Source: Neolentinus lepideus HHB14362 ss-1 (taxonomy: Eukaryota; Basidiomycota; Agaricomycetes; Gloeophyllales; Gloeophyllaceae). From it: a stretch of DNA of 64,000 nucleotides. The notes beneath the pieces are model-generated. The model made no database searches. It was not told the origin of the DNA and saw only the letters and a list, made by a program, of their open reading frames with translations. A program made the position numbers and the translations under genes. Location: the NCBI GenBank assembly GCA_001632425.1, contig KV425586.1, positions 1 to 64,000 of the forward strand, given 5' to 3'. Each line of letters begins with the position of its first letter. Positions within the stretch are counted from its first letter, which is position 1. Positions 10,473 through 22,448 of the stretch are shown here, in pieces.

Positions 10473-11273
10473 GCTACGAGACAGCGCCATTAATGCTATA
10501 GACTTAGAGGGTGGCGTCAAGGCTGCCACAATCGTGTGTGATCTGGTCGCTCTGTATGTAGCTCATTGTTTTGTGAAATTGTGTGGCGTCGGTTGGCACG
10601 TCCAACGAAGTGTCTAATCAACTCGGGGTGATTTCGCCGGCACATTATATACTGCAATTTCTTCGTGCAGATGTTTGAGGGTGATGATGGGGCAGGCTCG
10701 AAGACTGCAGCTCGTGGTGAGCACAGCCTTTCAAAGACGATACGATCATCGCAAGCCCTTCGGCTTATTCCGGCATGCATCTTTGTCCGCTCTCGTGCTA
10801 TTCTTTACGCCTGCATCTAAGTTTGTGAGATCATCTGCATCTCGGAAAGTAGCCAGAAGCCTGACGGTTGTGATTCTCTGTCATTATGTGCGAAATTGTT
10901 CGTCGTGCACTGTTCTTGATTCATGGTCAAGTTAATCACCCGAGGTTCCGCCTTGCAGCAGCGCAGATAGCCTGAGCGCCACGCTGCGGCGGAGTTGTAC
11001 TCGTGCGCTTTGCAAGTCGGACTGCCAATATAATGACCGGTGCACGAGTATATTAATCTGACGTATCTAATCATGGACACGGAGAGGAGGCGAGAGGATC
11101 CTATACACGACTGGCTATATCTCATGCGAGCATAATGCTTGTGCAGACATGATGGCGTGGGCGTAGCAGGTTAAATTAAGTAGAAGATTAGAAATACCGA
11201 TGAATATAAGGAGTTGCGGTGAATAACGATGATTTCTACAGGAGCAACAATTAATTGGGAACGACGGCTAACA

Positions 11274-12551
11274 TTAAATTCTCGCGGCCATGTTACGAAT
11301 ATATGTCAGGGCCTCCTTTGCTGTGGGTCTCCTCTGTGGATCGCTATCAATCATCGTCTTTAGCAACTGATGATACCACTGGGGAGTTTCACGAGCAACA
11401 TCGGCAACTCTATAGTTTTCGCTGCTCCACTATCGATGCAAATAAATCAAGTATTTACAAGACAAGAACAACAAACGCTCACCCCTGTGAGTGCATTTCG
11501 TAGCTCTTCTCGCAGAGTCATACCAAGAGAATAGACATCCGCAGCAAACGCATCGTACCATGTGCCCTCTTTCTCAAGCTCGGGGGCTATCAAAGTAACC
11601 GGAGGTGCTTTGCTGGTGTGTATGAGCGGCGACTGGTTTGGCTTGAACAGTGTAGAGGAGCCAAAGTCGATGTATGCCATACGGAAATCAAAATTCGTCC
11701 GCTGATACGCGGTGCCGTCTGGGGCGATTGCACGATACTCTTCATGATTCCATACAATATTACCTTCCTGGATGTCCTGAGTCGCAGGGGACATAAGCGA
11801 GCGAACGTTAGAGGATAACTACGGCTGCACACACCCCATGGCTCACTCCGTTCTTGTGCATGAATACCAAGCCCTGCACAAATAATGATTACCAAGTACG
11901 TCCAGGAGAGAGTGGCGTTCGGCCACGTACCTCAATCAACTGTGCGCCTGCTTTCAGTCTAGATGACATCGAATCAAACCCAGGCCATGTCCAAAAAGTG
12001 CCCCAGCACGGCATTACCATGAAAATGAAGTCACCTGCAGGAATAAAGTTTACTGGGATAGTGTGATTCCTCGGGTTCGAACGTAAATGAGATGAGATTA
12101 GATGAGCGAGTATTTGATATTCCATCGAGTCGCGACGCGTGGCTTTGAAGCACACCTGACGACCGTGAATGTCCAAACCAATCATGGTGGCCGCTGTCTA
12201 ATAAAATGTTGCGTAAGCTTGAGAAATATAGCAGATTTGCAGCCATGGTATTACCTGCTGGCAAAAATTACCCAGTGGCTGAGGAGTCCGGACTCCGTTG
12301 TGGTAAATGAAGTCTTCGTCGTCCTTAGGGCAGAATGGATTCATCGCAGGTCTTTGTGGCAGCCTGGAAAGGCGGTTTATATCATCGTACGAGGGCGTGT
12401 CAAAAAGCGCGTAGCCATAACTGGCTAGGAAGGGCTCGTAGATATCCCATGGCTCGCGCATGACATCCGGATTTTGATAATCTTCGATACTTGGCCAGTC
12501 AAGAAGTCTGGTAGGCAACCGTGGGGGTGACAAAGCGGATGAGGACTGCAT
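11274..12551 (-). CDS. serine/threonine protein kinase-like protein, duplicate B
   Basis: Five exons (12551-12255, 12197-11931, 11873-11835, 11776-11483, 11429-11274) give 350 residues with exactly the same structure as duplicate A. The beta-3 Lys, C-helix Glu, HGD...N loop, DFG and RPTAKEAL signature are all present. Differences from A are concentrated in exon 1 (for example the stretch before its last 20 residues) and at the start and end of exon 5. Exons 2-4 and the introns between them differ at only a few positions. The stop is TAA at 11274-11276. Substrate unknown. Confidence 0.85.
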
Positions 12552-13259
12552 GTTAAGTTATGATGAGGAATTTCTCGACAGTCCAAGCTTTTAATACGTA
12601 TAGAGCTGCGTGTGACTGTGGCTTTCCGTGCGCGCCTCACACGACTCGGAGACAGTCGGAGACCAACTACGCGTACGCCACGCCACGTCAAATGTAGATC
12701 AGATCTAGACGCGTCAGACCGATGATAGCGCTCTGCACTACAGCTGGCCGCAGCTGCCCTTTTTGAGTCCTTGGGCCTGAGGAGTGGAACGCCACACGAA
12801 GTCGTCAGAATCAATATTCAAAACAAACCAACTTCGAAGAATCCATCATTAGCATCAAATTCTCACGTCCAGGACTATGGGCGAATATAGTGCCAGCTCT
12901 CTGGTTCCGGGTAGCAAATTCTGGTGGACGTTGGCTTTTCAATGTTTTTTCGATGAATCGCTGATGTGACGTCTAACCTGGCCGTCGCGTCTTCAGTGAG
13001 TTATACCTTGTATATCGCATTGCCCTCGTACAAACTTGATATGCACAAAAGGAATACGCAAGGGAGACATTCGGATCATGGCAATGACCGCATATGATGG
13101 GTTATTTTAGATGAAGTCCACTGCCTGACGAGCTCTACAGACAGTCTGCAATATTCGGCTCGAGGAGTATTATATTTCATGACCTCAGGAATAACCATAT
13201 GGGAACTACACTACCCAGAGTACATCATGCCTCCGTACCATAAACGACAGAAGCACGAA

Positions 13260-13500
13260 GCTGTGGGCGCCATTATGAACCCGAGTACGTCCTTCCTTCT
13301 CTCGCAGTCTTCGCCACGCACGCTATGACTGGACCAGACCAGCATACGCCACACGCATCCGTACAATCAACCACAGAAGTATGAAGCTGTAGGAACCAGC
13401 ATGAACCCGAGTACGTCCTTCCTTCGCCCGCAGTCTTCGCCACGCACGCTATGACTCGACCAGACCAGCACACGCCACGGACCAGAATACGCCACAGGTC
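13260..13500 (+). repeat. tandem ~126 bp promoter-proximal repeat, unit B
   Basis: ATGAACCCGAGTACGTCC begins at 13275 and again at 13401, with matching flanks; a third, partial block precedes the TATA box. It is the counterpart of 9387-9646. Confidence 0.75.
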
Positions 13501-13505
13501 TCTGG

Positions 13506-13512
13506 TATAAAA
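13506..13512 (+). promoter_or_regulatory. TATA box of the small gene, unit B
   Basis: TATAAAA lies 75 nt upstream of the ATG at 13581, with flanks conserved with unit A. Confidence 0.6.
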
Positions 13513-13580
13513 CGGCGAAAATGAGACATCTGTATCCCCCAGAGAACAACAGAAGGTAGTCCAACAGTTCTAGATTTAAG

Positions 13581-13907
13581 ATGTCGAGCAACAGGACTGA
13601 AACGTACAATGTGAGTTATCCCTGCTCTCATCCAAGATAGTTGACTGAACATCATCATCTGTAGGCCAGGGAGACAGTATACGTGTGGTGGCAGGGTGAA
13701 TGGCGCGTAGGGACTTACCTCTCCCTTAGTCGGAAGTATTACAATGGCAAAGTTAGGCTCCTTTTGCTGGGGCCTGGTTTGGATGGTTGACATATCTTGC
13801 CTGTGATGTAGTATCAGCCAAACGGACATATGGTCAACTTAACGTACATGGGAGACGACCTCACTGTCATTGTCCCCTTCAATCACGTTAAGAAATACGA
13901 CGGTTAA
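13581..13907 (+). CDS. small beta-barrel (SH3/Tudor-like) protein, duplicate B
   Basis: Exons 13581-13610, 13665-13751 and 13812-13907 join to 70 residues. Both introns have good donors (GTGAGT and GTTAGG) and TAG acceptors, and phases agree. Motifs are ETVYVWWQGEWRVGTY, YNGKYQPNGHMVNL and LTVIVPFNHVKKYDG. The G-x-W-x-x-G pattern with a following V-x-V-P strand resembles SH3-like or Tudor-like barrels, but no named family was recognised. It has a TATA box and lies divergent from kinase B. Conservation of splice sites and of the frame against copy A argues that it is a real gene. Confidence 0.6.
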
Positions 13908-14137
13908 CTACGAGCAGGAGGACCAGAACATAGCTGTTCACGGTTCCGATAGCTTCTCAGTCTTCAAATCTTTTTTTGTTGAATATAATGTGGGAATTTC
14001 CTATGTCTCCATACTACGTCATCTGTGCATGTTGACGAGGTCCTGGAATATATGACTATAACGAACAACTTGTTCTCATATCGCACTTGCCGTATTCGAG
14101 GCTCAATGATTTGAGTGTCCTAGCGCGGAGTCTGAGC

Positions 14138-14368
14138 ATGAGCTACGAATATCAGGATTCTGGTCATATATATTTTGACAACATAGAGAGGTTTACAAAG
14201 ATCGACGGCTACCGCCACGCATCTGCTTCACAGACTAGCACGGATAAGGAGATTCCTCAAGGCATAATAGGATCTCCTACTACACCAGTAGGATCAGAGA
14301 CGTCCTTGAGCCATGAGACAGCGCAATGGTATAGAGGGTGGCGTCAAGCCTGCCACAATCGTCTGTAA
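14138..14368 (+). CDS. hypothetical 76-residue protein, duplicate B
   Basis: The frame MSYEYQDSGHIYFD runs to TAA at 14366-14368. The counterpart in unit A is aligned over about 45 codons but has a stop at codon 6. It could also be an exon of a larger gene. No family was recognised. Confidence 0.35.
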   Translation: MSYEYQDSGHIYFDNIERFTKIDGYRHASASQTSTDKEIPQGIIGSPTTPVGSETSLSHETAQWYRGWRQACHNRL

Positions 14369-14560
14369 CGTGGTCGCGTCTGTATGTAGCTCATTATTTT
14401 GTGTGGCGTCGGTTGGCGCGTCCAAGAAAAGGTCTCTGATCAATTCGGGATGATTTCGCCAGCACGTTATATACTGCAATTTCTTCCTGCAGATATCGAG
14501 GGTGATGATGCGGGCGACAGTTGTGGTGAGCACAGCCTTTCAAAGACGATACGATCATCA

Positions 14561-15205
14561 CAATCCAGCTGTCTATAATTATCAAACCTGAACCACAGCT
14601 GATGAAAGAGCGGTCCCGTTGCTGAGTCCTTGCATTTGTGGGCTTCTCTCGGGATTATTTGTGACGATCCCGCTGAGTCGAGACTCTGTTGTACAATGCT
14701 AGCAATGCATGCAAATATCGTAGTGGACAGTGACTGCACCATGTCGACTTTAATCCATATTCAATGACGTAAGAGTTGTACTGGCATGTATAGCTGTCTT
14801 GTGTGACCCAGCAGTCTACGAGGATATCGGTACAGAAAGTACTAAACCGGAATGAGACAGGGAAGAATCGTGATCCCGTGGGTAGCGAAGCCAGCGGCAA
14901 ATCCCGCGGTGGCTGACGATGTGGCACCGGTAATGAGTGAGCCGGAGGCCGGAACCGAGCGAAGCCACAACGCGCGCCGTTTCGCTACGCGACGAAATCC
15001 GGGATACACTCAGCCCAAATCATAACTCACAACTAGCTGGAGTAGCTCGAGCAGCTCAGCGCTCGTAGACGAGTTGTTAACGGTGCGTTGTGACCGATGA
15101 CGTCACATCTGAATGTGGCGCAACGTTAATTTCGGTGAGTCGAGAAGTCCCTCATTATCATACAGTGCACATTACATTCTTATTTTTACACGCTGTCCAT
15201 CTCAT
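14561..15205. other. intergenic stretch
   Basis: Nothing recognisable was seen after the end of unit B, up to the 3' end of the MDR gene. Confidence 0.4.
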
Positions 15206-16535
15206 CTACGCATCAGCAACCTTAATAAAGACCTTCGCCTTATTCGTGCCCTTCTGGACAGCCAGAATCGCCTCGCCAACATTTTCAAGGCCAACAACAG
15301 CTTCCTCGGTGTACTTAATCTCGCCTTTGGCGATCTTTCCTGGGACGACGCGATAGAACTCCTCGCTGTACTTGGATGCGAGTGCGAAGACTATGAAGCC
15401 GAAGATCTTGAGCTGCTTGGCGACGACCAGCGTGGCGTTCTTGATGCCATAGGGTTCGGTGCTGTTGTAGCCACTGATCATGCCACATTCCTGCAAGCGA
15501 TGGAAGGTTCAATATATGTGTATGAACGCGTAAGCGAGGCTGAGTGCACGTACGATGAACCGAGCGTTCGTGTGCGCGGCGTCAATGGCGGCCTCGAGGG
15601 TCTCGCCACCGACGTTGTCCCAGTATACGTCGATTCCGCCCTCCCTCGTGAGCACCTCGCGCGTAGATGTGGTCTTGTAGTTGAACGCGACGTCTGCGCC
15701 GAGGCTCTTAATGAACGCGACCTTCTCGTCTGAGCCGGCGGAAGCGATGACCTTGAGACCGTCGAGCTTGGCGAGCTGGATCACAAACCTTCACACGCGA
15801 AATAAGCACCGGGAAAACGAAAAGGGAAGAGGGGAAGAGACTTACGATCCGACAGGCCCAGCACCGGCAGTGACGAACACTGTCTCACCCTTCTTTGCTG
15901 CTGAGTACTCCTGCCACGCATACCAGGCCGTCTGGCCGGGCATGCCCGCTGCGCCAACATACACGCTCCAGGGCAAGCCCTCCTTGTTCTCGAGCACACG
16001 GTACTTCTTCGGGTCAGTATCGACGAAGTATTCTTGGAAGGCTATAGCGATATCGGGTTAGAGTGGACAGAGAAGGAATTTAGAATGACGACGCACGGAA
16101 GACGCTGTATACGTGCTGGCCGGCCTTGATGGCAGGGTTGTCAGAGCGCACGACGACGCCGACGCCGTAGTTGTCCAAAGGCTTGCCGGCGTAGTATGGG
16201 GGCTGATAGAGTATGACATCGATAAGAAATCAAGAAGACCAGAAACATTAGACTCGTTACATACCGAGTAGCTCTGGATCTTCGGGTCACGCATCTTTCC
16301 ACGCATGTACGGGTCGATGGAGAGAACGAGCGTCTTGATGAGGAAGCCGCCGTTCAGGGCAACGGTGTCGGGGTCGATGGTCTCGCTCCCATCGTACACT
16401 GTCGTCTTTCCAGGGACGGGGAAGCCTGGCCGAGTTCAACTGACAGGTAAGAACGCGATACTGACTGTATTATGATGATTACACACCTGTGGGGATTTCG
16501 TTAAAGAGATGGCGACCATTGCGGACTGGAGACAT
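15206..16535 (-). CDS. NADP-dependent MDR reductase (alkenal/one oxidoreductase, leukotriene B4 dehydrogenase-like)
   Basis: Six exons (16535-16487, 16425-16265, 16202-16097, 16041-15846, 15788-15554, 15490-15206) join to 343 residues, the usual length. The N terminus reads MSPVRNGRHLFNEIPT. It has the family landmarks LSIDPYMRGKM and GMPGQTAWYAW, the Rossmann loop AGAGPVGS, and DVYWDNVGGE. There are no Cys/His zinc ligands, so it belongs to the zinc-free PTGR / double-bond reductase group, which uses NADPH to reduce the C=C bond of enals and enones. Likely cytosolic. Intron phases fit throughout. Confidence 0.93.
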
Positions 16536-17801
16536 GGCAAATAAGCTAGTGATTAGAGTTGTTCAGAATGAAGCTGATGGCTGCTCTAAAACGACGACGA
16601 GGACTTTAAATCCCAGTAGGGTACGAGCTTGGTCAGCTTCGGGCATTTTCCTGAGGTTCCTTCACATCGTTGTGCAGATATGTAAGCTACTGATCGAGAT
16701 TGCGCAATGACGTCGCTCGCGTGGCATGGCTACTTTTGGAAGGAAGGTTCCCTAATGTGTCTTGCGATCAAACTCGAACGCTGCAAGGAGGTATGCGGAA
16801 CAAGGTATAGACAGCGTTGGTGAGGGCTACTGGGTGTTCCGATATGGTCCGGAAGCCTGTGGCTGGACGGTCTGATGCGGTTGCGCTTTCCGGTGCGCAG
16901 TGCTGTCTTGTCGGGATGATTCATCTAAGCTCTCCACGTCGTTAGGTGAGCATTCTTTCTCGAATACTCGCAAAATCAGCTGGTTTAAAGCTAGACACAA
17001 TTAACTCTCGAGAAACACTGTTTTAATTCCAAATTACATCGACGACGACCTTTTACCCTCGCAGATGCCAAGTACTCAGCGATGTCGTCCACGCAGGATG
17101 GGACGGCTCAACTAGTAGTCGAACGATCGCATCGTTCGGATTATACCGAAATCTCGATTGGGATCCGTGACAAAGCCAACTGTCGGCCGAGGTAATCATT
17201 TGAACCCATGCTTTAAAGTGTGTAATCTTCTGACTATCGCTGCCGGGGGAGATTGACGTTGTTCATCACACAATATTGACCATTCCTGGATTTACGAGAC
17301 GCCAAGACGAACCTGGCGGTCAACCTTTCTTCAGGTAGTGAGGCTACTGTCTATGATGCTTTCCTGTGGTACAAAGTCGATGCACTCTCAATTGACAATA
17401 GTCTACGCGTCACGCTGATACGAGCTCGAGATGTGTCCTACTTCGTGCACAAATCTTCAGGGCTATCGGGTTGGTATACATGCCTTGGATAGTATACAAG
17501 GTATCATCTCGCCCGAGCCAAGCTTTGGAGACGGTCGTGACTGAGCTTTTAGATCTACTCGATCATTGCCGCCGGACTTCACATGCTTACTCTCACATTT
17601 TCGACGGTACTGTTTGTCATTCCACTTGAGGTAACATTGCGATACTGACTTTACAAACCTACTCTACCACTATGAATACACCTATATACCAATCCGATAA
17701 GCCCCCGGAATGAATTATGATACAAACAGAGAGAATAGTTGCTTCACATGCAGAGGCAATCGGTCATTGAATCTGTACCATCGACCCTGTTTTCTGCATC
17801 A
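16536..17801. other. intergenic stretch
   Basis: No gene was recognised. A short palindrome, CGAACGATCGCATCGTTCG, lies near 17119 and may be chance or a binding site. Confidence 0.4.
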
Positions 17802-19605
17802 CTAAATCTCCTGCACCGTACCGAGCCGGTCCCGCAAAGCTTCGCGGTTATTGAGACTGAGAGTTAAATCAGTCTTTCTCGCATATATGCCACGCGAAAA
17901 CGGAGACTTACGCAGCTAGCATAGAATTGGCATATACTGGTCAGCAACGAAGGAAGTTAACACAGAAGACACTGCCAAGTATGAAATTTCTCGCACATTC
18001 TGCTCCGACCAGATAGACAGAGCCAGGGACAAGAGTACTATCCAGGGGCGCAGTTACAGCCTGATTGTAGAAATGATCGGTTACATGAGCAAGGGCGAGG
18101 AGAACTATGTAATCCCATAAACAGCCTACCAGAACCAGGAATATCATGACGCATACTCTGTGAAGATTCGCACGTCAATATATTAGGGCGAGATAACAAG
18201 GAGAGTACATATACTGACGTAATAATAATACCGGTCCCCATAGTCCAATTGATTAAGCTTTGGATCATCGACCTGGTGCCATTGTAAATCTGACGGTCAC
18301 CTCGCAACATGTACACTCCTCATTACCTAGAGATGCCAGGAGAATCCGATCGCGCAACATAAAGGATCCGGCACATACTGACAGCGATCGCAAGATCTAT
18401 CAGGACATTGAGAGTTGCAGGTGTTGTCGAAAGTACCTGGAGACGCAAGGCTCAAGCTTGGGACTATTTGTGGTATAGGGAAATCTTACTGTCTGGATCA
18501 GAGCGAGTACACCAGTCGGAAAGAGGTTAGGATACAGGTTTCTCCGGTGAATATGTAAGAGTTAACGTTGTGAAGGGATAGGCCGGACCATACCGGGATA
18601 TGCAGAACCCTTGAAGGTCATAAGTGCTTGGATGAGGACAAAATGCTGAGTGAACCGTACCCAAACCCATGACTGTCGACAAAAAGTAAGTTAGTTGCAT
18701 GTTTAGGATATAATCAGGACTATCAGTCTCACGTATCTCCAATATGGCACCGACCAGCTGGATGCAGAATCAGTCTATGAAGCTCGCACAGTCCGGTGAT
18801 CGTGACACACTAGGATGTATGCAAGTTTCCGTTTGCGAACTATAGCGGGCGTGTAAGGAAGTTCTTCCGAGAGTCAGGATGCTAACACTTACAAACCCAG
18901 ATCCTGCGTAGATATAAACTACGGAGAAGAGTTAAGCTGCAGTCCGATATCATGAAATTTCCACGGTCCTACCACTGGACAAGGAATATGACAAGTTGCT
19001 GGCAATAATCTAGTAAGCATCCCAGTGAACTGAACATATCCGAATGAAAGCCGCACCGATGGAACTGGGAGCGCCTACCTCGTAGGGATCACAAGAAACT
19101 CTTGCAAACGGAATAGACAAAGCACAAACCGTGTAACTCCTTAAAATAAAAATTAGTGGAGCAATTTGTTACATTTGATAGTCAAGACCTACCAGACAAA
19201 ACAGTTGGAGAGTGAATGCCCTTCACACTTTCGGACGAGAAAGTACCACAGAGCGTGGACGATGAAGCATTCTTGAATACCATCGAGCTGTGGCGAGTGA
19301 GGGATGAAGGCTGTTAAATTAATACGAACATAACGTGCCACAAAAATTATGGCGACCTTCGGATTCATCAGGTAAGCATTGTGATATCGAGTACAAAAGT
19401 TTACATACCACAATCTTGAGTCGAACACTATCATCCGGATAGGCATTGAAATATCGATACGTTTGGCCAATGAGAACACCATACAGCCTATGTGGCACAC
19501 CAAACAGATAACTGTCAGCTACGTGACCTCGAAATAGCACTCCACTAACATGGTGGATACTATGGCCGCCTCAAGTAGTGCTGCAAGTGTAGATGAGATA
19601 TCCAT
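17802..19605 (-). CDS. DUF6534-type multi-pass membrane protein, paralogue 1
   Basis: The ATG at 19605 opens MDISSTLAALLEAAIVSTM (exon 19605-19550). It is followed by 19487-19409 (LYGVLIGQTYRYFNAYPDD), a 15 nt exon, then LDGIQECFIVHALWYFLV. The last exons are 18157-18130, 18060-17997, 17936-17912 and 17856-17802, ending ALNNREALRDRL. Middle exons were placed from matching blocks (DLAIAVSM, INWTMGTGIIIT) but not all edges are sure. The pattern of about seven hydrophobic segments, an L-D-x-x-x-x-x-F-x-x-H-x-x-W-Y-F-L block and a final YANSMLAALN block fits the agaricomycete DUF6534 family, whose function is unknown. The same exon plan occurs in the gene at 37721-39599. Confidence 0.75.
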
Positions 19606-20819
19606 AACAGCTGAGGAGAAAATCACCTAACTTGAGGTACTTATGACATATATACAGCCTGATCTGATTCACTGGAGAGCTTGCGGCCATAATACAGTCG
19701 GAAGAAGCTATGGACACGCCATCACTAGCTTACTAGGATGTAGCGATCCGCACAGAGAAAGAGAAGAAGAAACAACTGCCTTGAAGTCAGCAGATGACTA
19801 AGTTCATGAATCATAGGTCCCTCGGTGAGTACGTATACACGTTTAGGCAATGCGCTGTCAATTTACGGTCAAACCTTCTGTTTTACGCTCGAAAGATGAT
19901 TGGAACAGTATGTTTCACGTCGAACAGAAGCGGCAGTGTTCGAGGACGATTATGAGCTGTTCCGTGTGTCATGCACTGCTGTCGATCACTGAATACCTGA
20001 GATATCATTGCTCCGATCTAAGTGAAACGATCTAGGAATAAAATAGAAGCGTACATCTCCCATCCAAAGAGACCCACACTATATATGGTACCTAAATCAA
20101 TTTATTCCGGTGTTCGTGGGTAAGCTGATCCTTCCATTGTAGAAGGGCAACGCAGAAGGTCTTGTGTTCGATTCTTCCTCAACCCGAAGTTTTATTATTG
20201 CTTCAGTTGACTTGAGTGTGCATCCCAAGTCGCGGTGCACTTCGCATTCCTTACTGTTAGAATTTTTCCTTTCTACCTTTTCAATGATAGGACCTGGTTT
20301 TCAATCCCCATGGTTATTTAGATGAATTATAATTCCCTCCAGTAGGATCATGCTTATTTTGTTAATTTGCCCAAGAGCCGCAATCTATACTAATACATTG
20401 GACTACTGATAATCACGACTTAGAAAAATCTGGTACTCTCCAGTACCGCGTGCGAGCTCCGGCGCAACACATGACTGATGGATTGGTCATACGTTCGTGG
20501 GATTGTTTTTTCGAGGGGTCGTATTGTGCAAGATCGCCAGCTGTGCTCGACGCTGCTTTTGATTTTCGTTCCTCCCACCTCCCTTTCACCCCATTTTTGG
20601 TATTGCGTGTAGCCCAATTTCGTTAACGCGTCGCGAAACGGCGCGTTTGTACATGTCTGCACCTTTCCGAACCTGAGTACTCTCGGGCCCGGCTCGCGCA
20701 TTCCCGGTGCCACATTCCTCAGCCACCGCGGATGGGCCCAACCCACGGAAACCATACCCAGCCTCGCGATAACGACGACTTACCGACTGTTCCCATTTTC
20801 GGCCGTCTCTTCCAGTCCC
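19606..20819. other. intergenic stretch
   Basis: No gene was supported. A short hairpin with a T-loop-like GTTCGATTC near 20170 was considered as a tRNA and rejected. Confidence 0.35.
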
Positions 20820-21266
20820 GTGCGGATCAGCACCTTAGCTTGGTTGGAACGCCTTTGCTGCCCGTCAACAAATTCAAAGCCGCCCAAAAATCTCAATGAT
20901 GGTGAAGACTTCGTTTATTGCAACAGAGAGAAAAACACAGAGGACACGCCTTTCGGCGGTTTTCACCAGCGGGTGGCGTTACGAATTATCTATATTTCTT
21001 AACCAAATACTACCTTGACTGCGGCAACAATGACGCGGCTAGATATGTCCGGCGAGGGCGGCCGGCTTGTCTTCAAAACCACTCGCATGGATACGATCGT
21101 GTACCGAATACTAGCACACCTGAATTCGCATCGTATGCGAGCCGAGACGTGGATGCACAGTATCTCAGCGAAATTCGTTCCTGCAGATAACTTCGCGTTC
21201 TCACAGTATATCCAAGGCTTAGCGCGTCCGTGCACAAGAATGGAGCGGGACTTGGGCCATGTATAG
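20820..21266 (+). pseudogene. relic of a third kinase of the duplicated family
   Basis: On the plus strand, NDGEDFVYCNRE matches the end of exon 1 of the kinases (KDDEDFIYRTG). After a possible intron (GTGGCGTTACG to a CAG-like end), MTRLDMSG...VFKTTRMDTIVYRILAHL matches exon 2, including the Lys and Glu. The match then jumps from ADNFAF to a GLA...CTRMER stretch that resembles exon 3 and runs into a stop. The second half of exon 2 and the intron after it are missing, and the part before NDGED is frameshifted (VGTPLLPVNKFK resembles FGTPSYKDINR). This is a decayed copy with an internal deletion. Confidence 0.55.
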
Positions 21267-22448
21267 CTGCGACCCCCCACCCCCCTTACCGGGCGAGGCA
21301 TCATGGCTCGGAATTCGCTTCCCATCGAATGCTGCCGCATCTCATTAGAAAAAGAGGAAACATTGGCGATTAGTGGATTTGGAAGCACCTGGTATTTGGA
21401 TGAAGATCACTTCCAAAGGTAGACCTTGTCAGCAGGCCGAAGATAGAAGGTGACCTCGACATCCGGATGGACTTACTTATGTAGATTTGCGGAAACAGTC
21501 CCTCGAGGGGAATGGAACCTCTGATGCATCAATGGCATAGCCTTGTATTCACCACTGCCTTCCGCCGGAGGACCTTCACCCCTCTTCAGAGACTCGGCAC
21601 GCTCCTCGGCTTCAGACTCTCTAAGAACACAAATCTCGTTTTCGCCAACGCGCTTTCTTCCATGACGATCCATCCAAGCACAGTAAGCTGAGCTGGCGTT
21701 GTGGAGCGGCTTGTCCAAATATATATGAACCGCGGTCAGGATTGCCTTGATGGCTGTGCTGTTTTTGATATATATATGTAGGCAAACGATCATCTGACCT
21801 GTTCGCTTTAGCTATAGCCTTTCGTTATCAAGCGCCCGCTGCCCCGGATGTTCAAAGTCCCCCGGTCCAAGAGAGGAGTGCAGTGCGCGAGATCACCGCC
21901 GTGCGCACAGCGCTCTAGACTGGCACCTCTCCATTTTCTCCCCCACAGGAACAGTACGGATTTATTATGGTACTGTAAATTTGCATCGAATGTTAATTTG
22001 ACTTTAAAGGTGACTACGACTTTTCAAGTAGTAGCCTTGGGGAAAATCTAGAGGTACGAGGCGTCCATGCTAAAAGCGCGCCAATAATCGACCGGCTATC
22101 GTACGATCCCCCTACATCGGCGTTGCATGTCCCCACTCAAGCGTGCTCGTCAGACTGGAGAGTTAACAGCTTGGCGCAAAACCTATTAGTATTACATCGG
22201 CAGACCCGACATCAGACTCGGTACGCAGTTTCTAGTCGGGCACGCCGACGAAGGATATTATGCACGAGATTTGAGTGTCTAAGAGCAAGAGGACAACCGG
22301 CGATATATCCCAACGATACCTCGCAATAAAAAAGGGGGCAAGGCGCTCGATGGTGTCCTGTAACATCTGAGCAATGTTTGCGACCTTCGTGTATTGCTGT
22401 CGCACGATAGAAGAAAATCGAAATGAGCAAGATCAGGATACCACCAGC
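21267..22448. other. intergenic stretch
   Basis: No gene was recognised. A C-rich run lies near 21273-21290. Confidence 0.4.

Larger units (their letters stand above)
7064..10758. repeat. tandem duplication, unit A
   Basis: This unit matches 10978-14560 in the same order and orientation with an offset of about 3.8 kb. It contains a kinase gene on the minus strand, a divergent small-protein gene on the plus strand, and a further small ORF. The left end is placed where GGGCTGCGG-GGAGTTGTAC begins to match, and the right end where the match CAAAGACGATACGATCATC stops. Identity is uneven: nearly perfect over the kinase body and clearly lower elsewhere, with small indels. The ends were set by eye and may be off by tens of bases. 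Confidence 0.85.
10978..14560. repeat. tandem duplication, unit B
   Basis: This is the second copy of 7064-10758, separated from it by about 220 bp. It has the same gene order and orientation. The small genes are intact here, whereas their counterparts in unit A carry a lost donor and an early stop. Confidence 0.85.

Noticed and set aside
15113..15733. 206-codon plus-strand ORF
   Set aside because: It is the antisense of the conserved exons of the MDR reductase, whose frame and splice sites are clear.
20115..20190. tRNA-like stretch with a 5 bp hairpin (CCTTC...GAAGG) and a GTTCGATTC T-loop-like motif
   Set aside because: No D arm fits between the acceptor and anticodon stems, the acceptor stem has mismatches, and the loop lacks U33.
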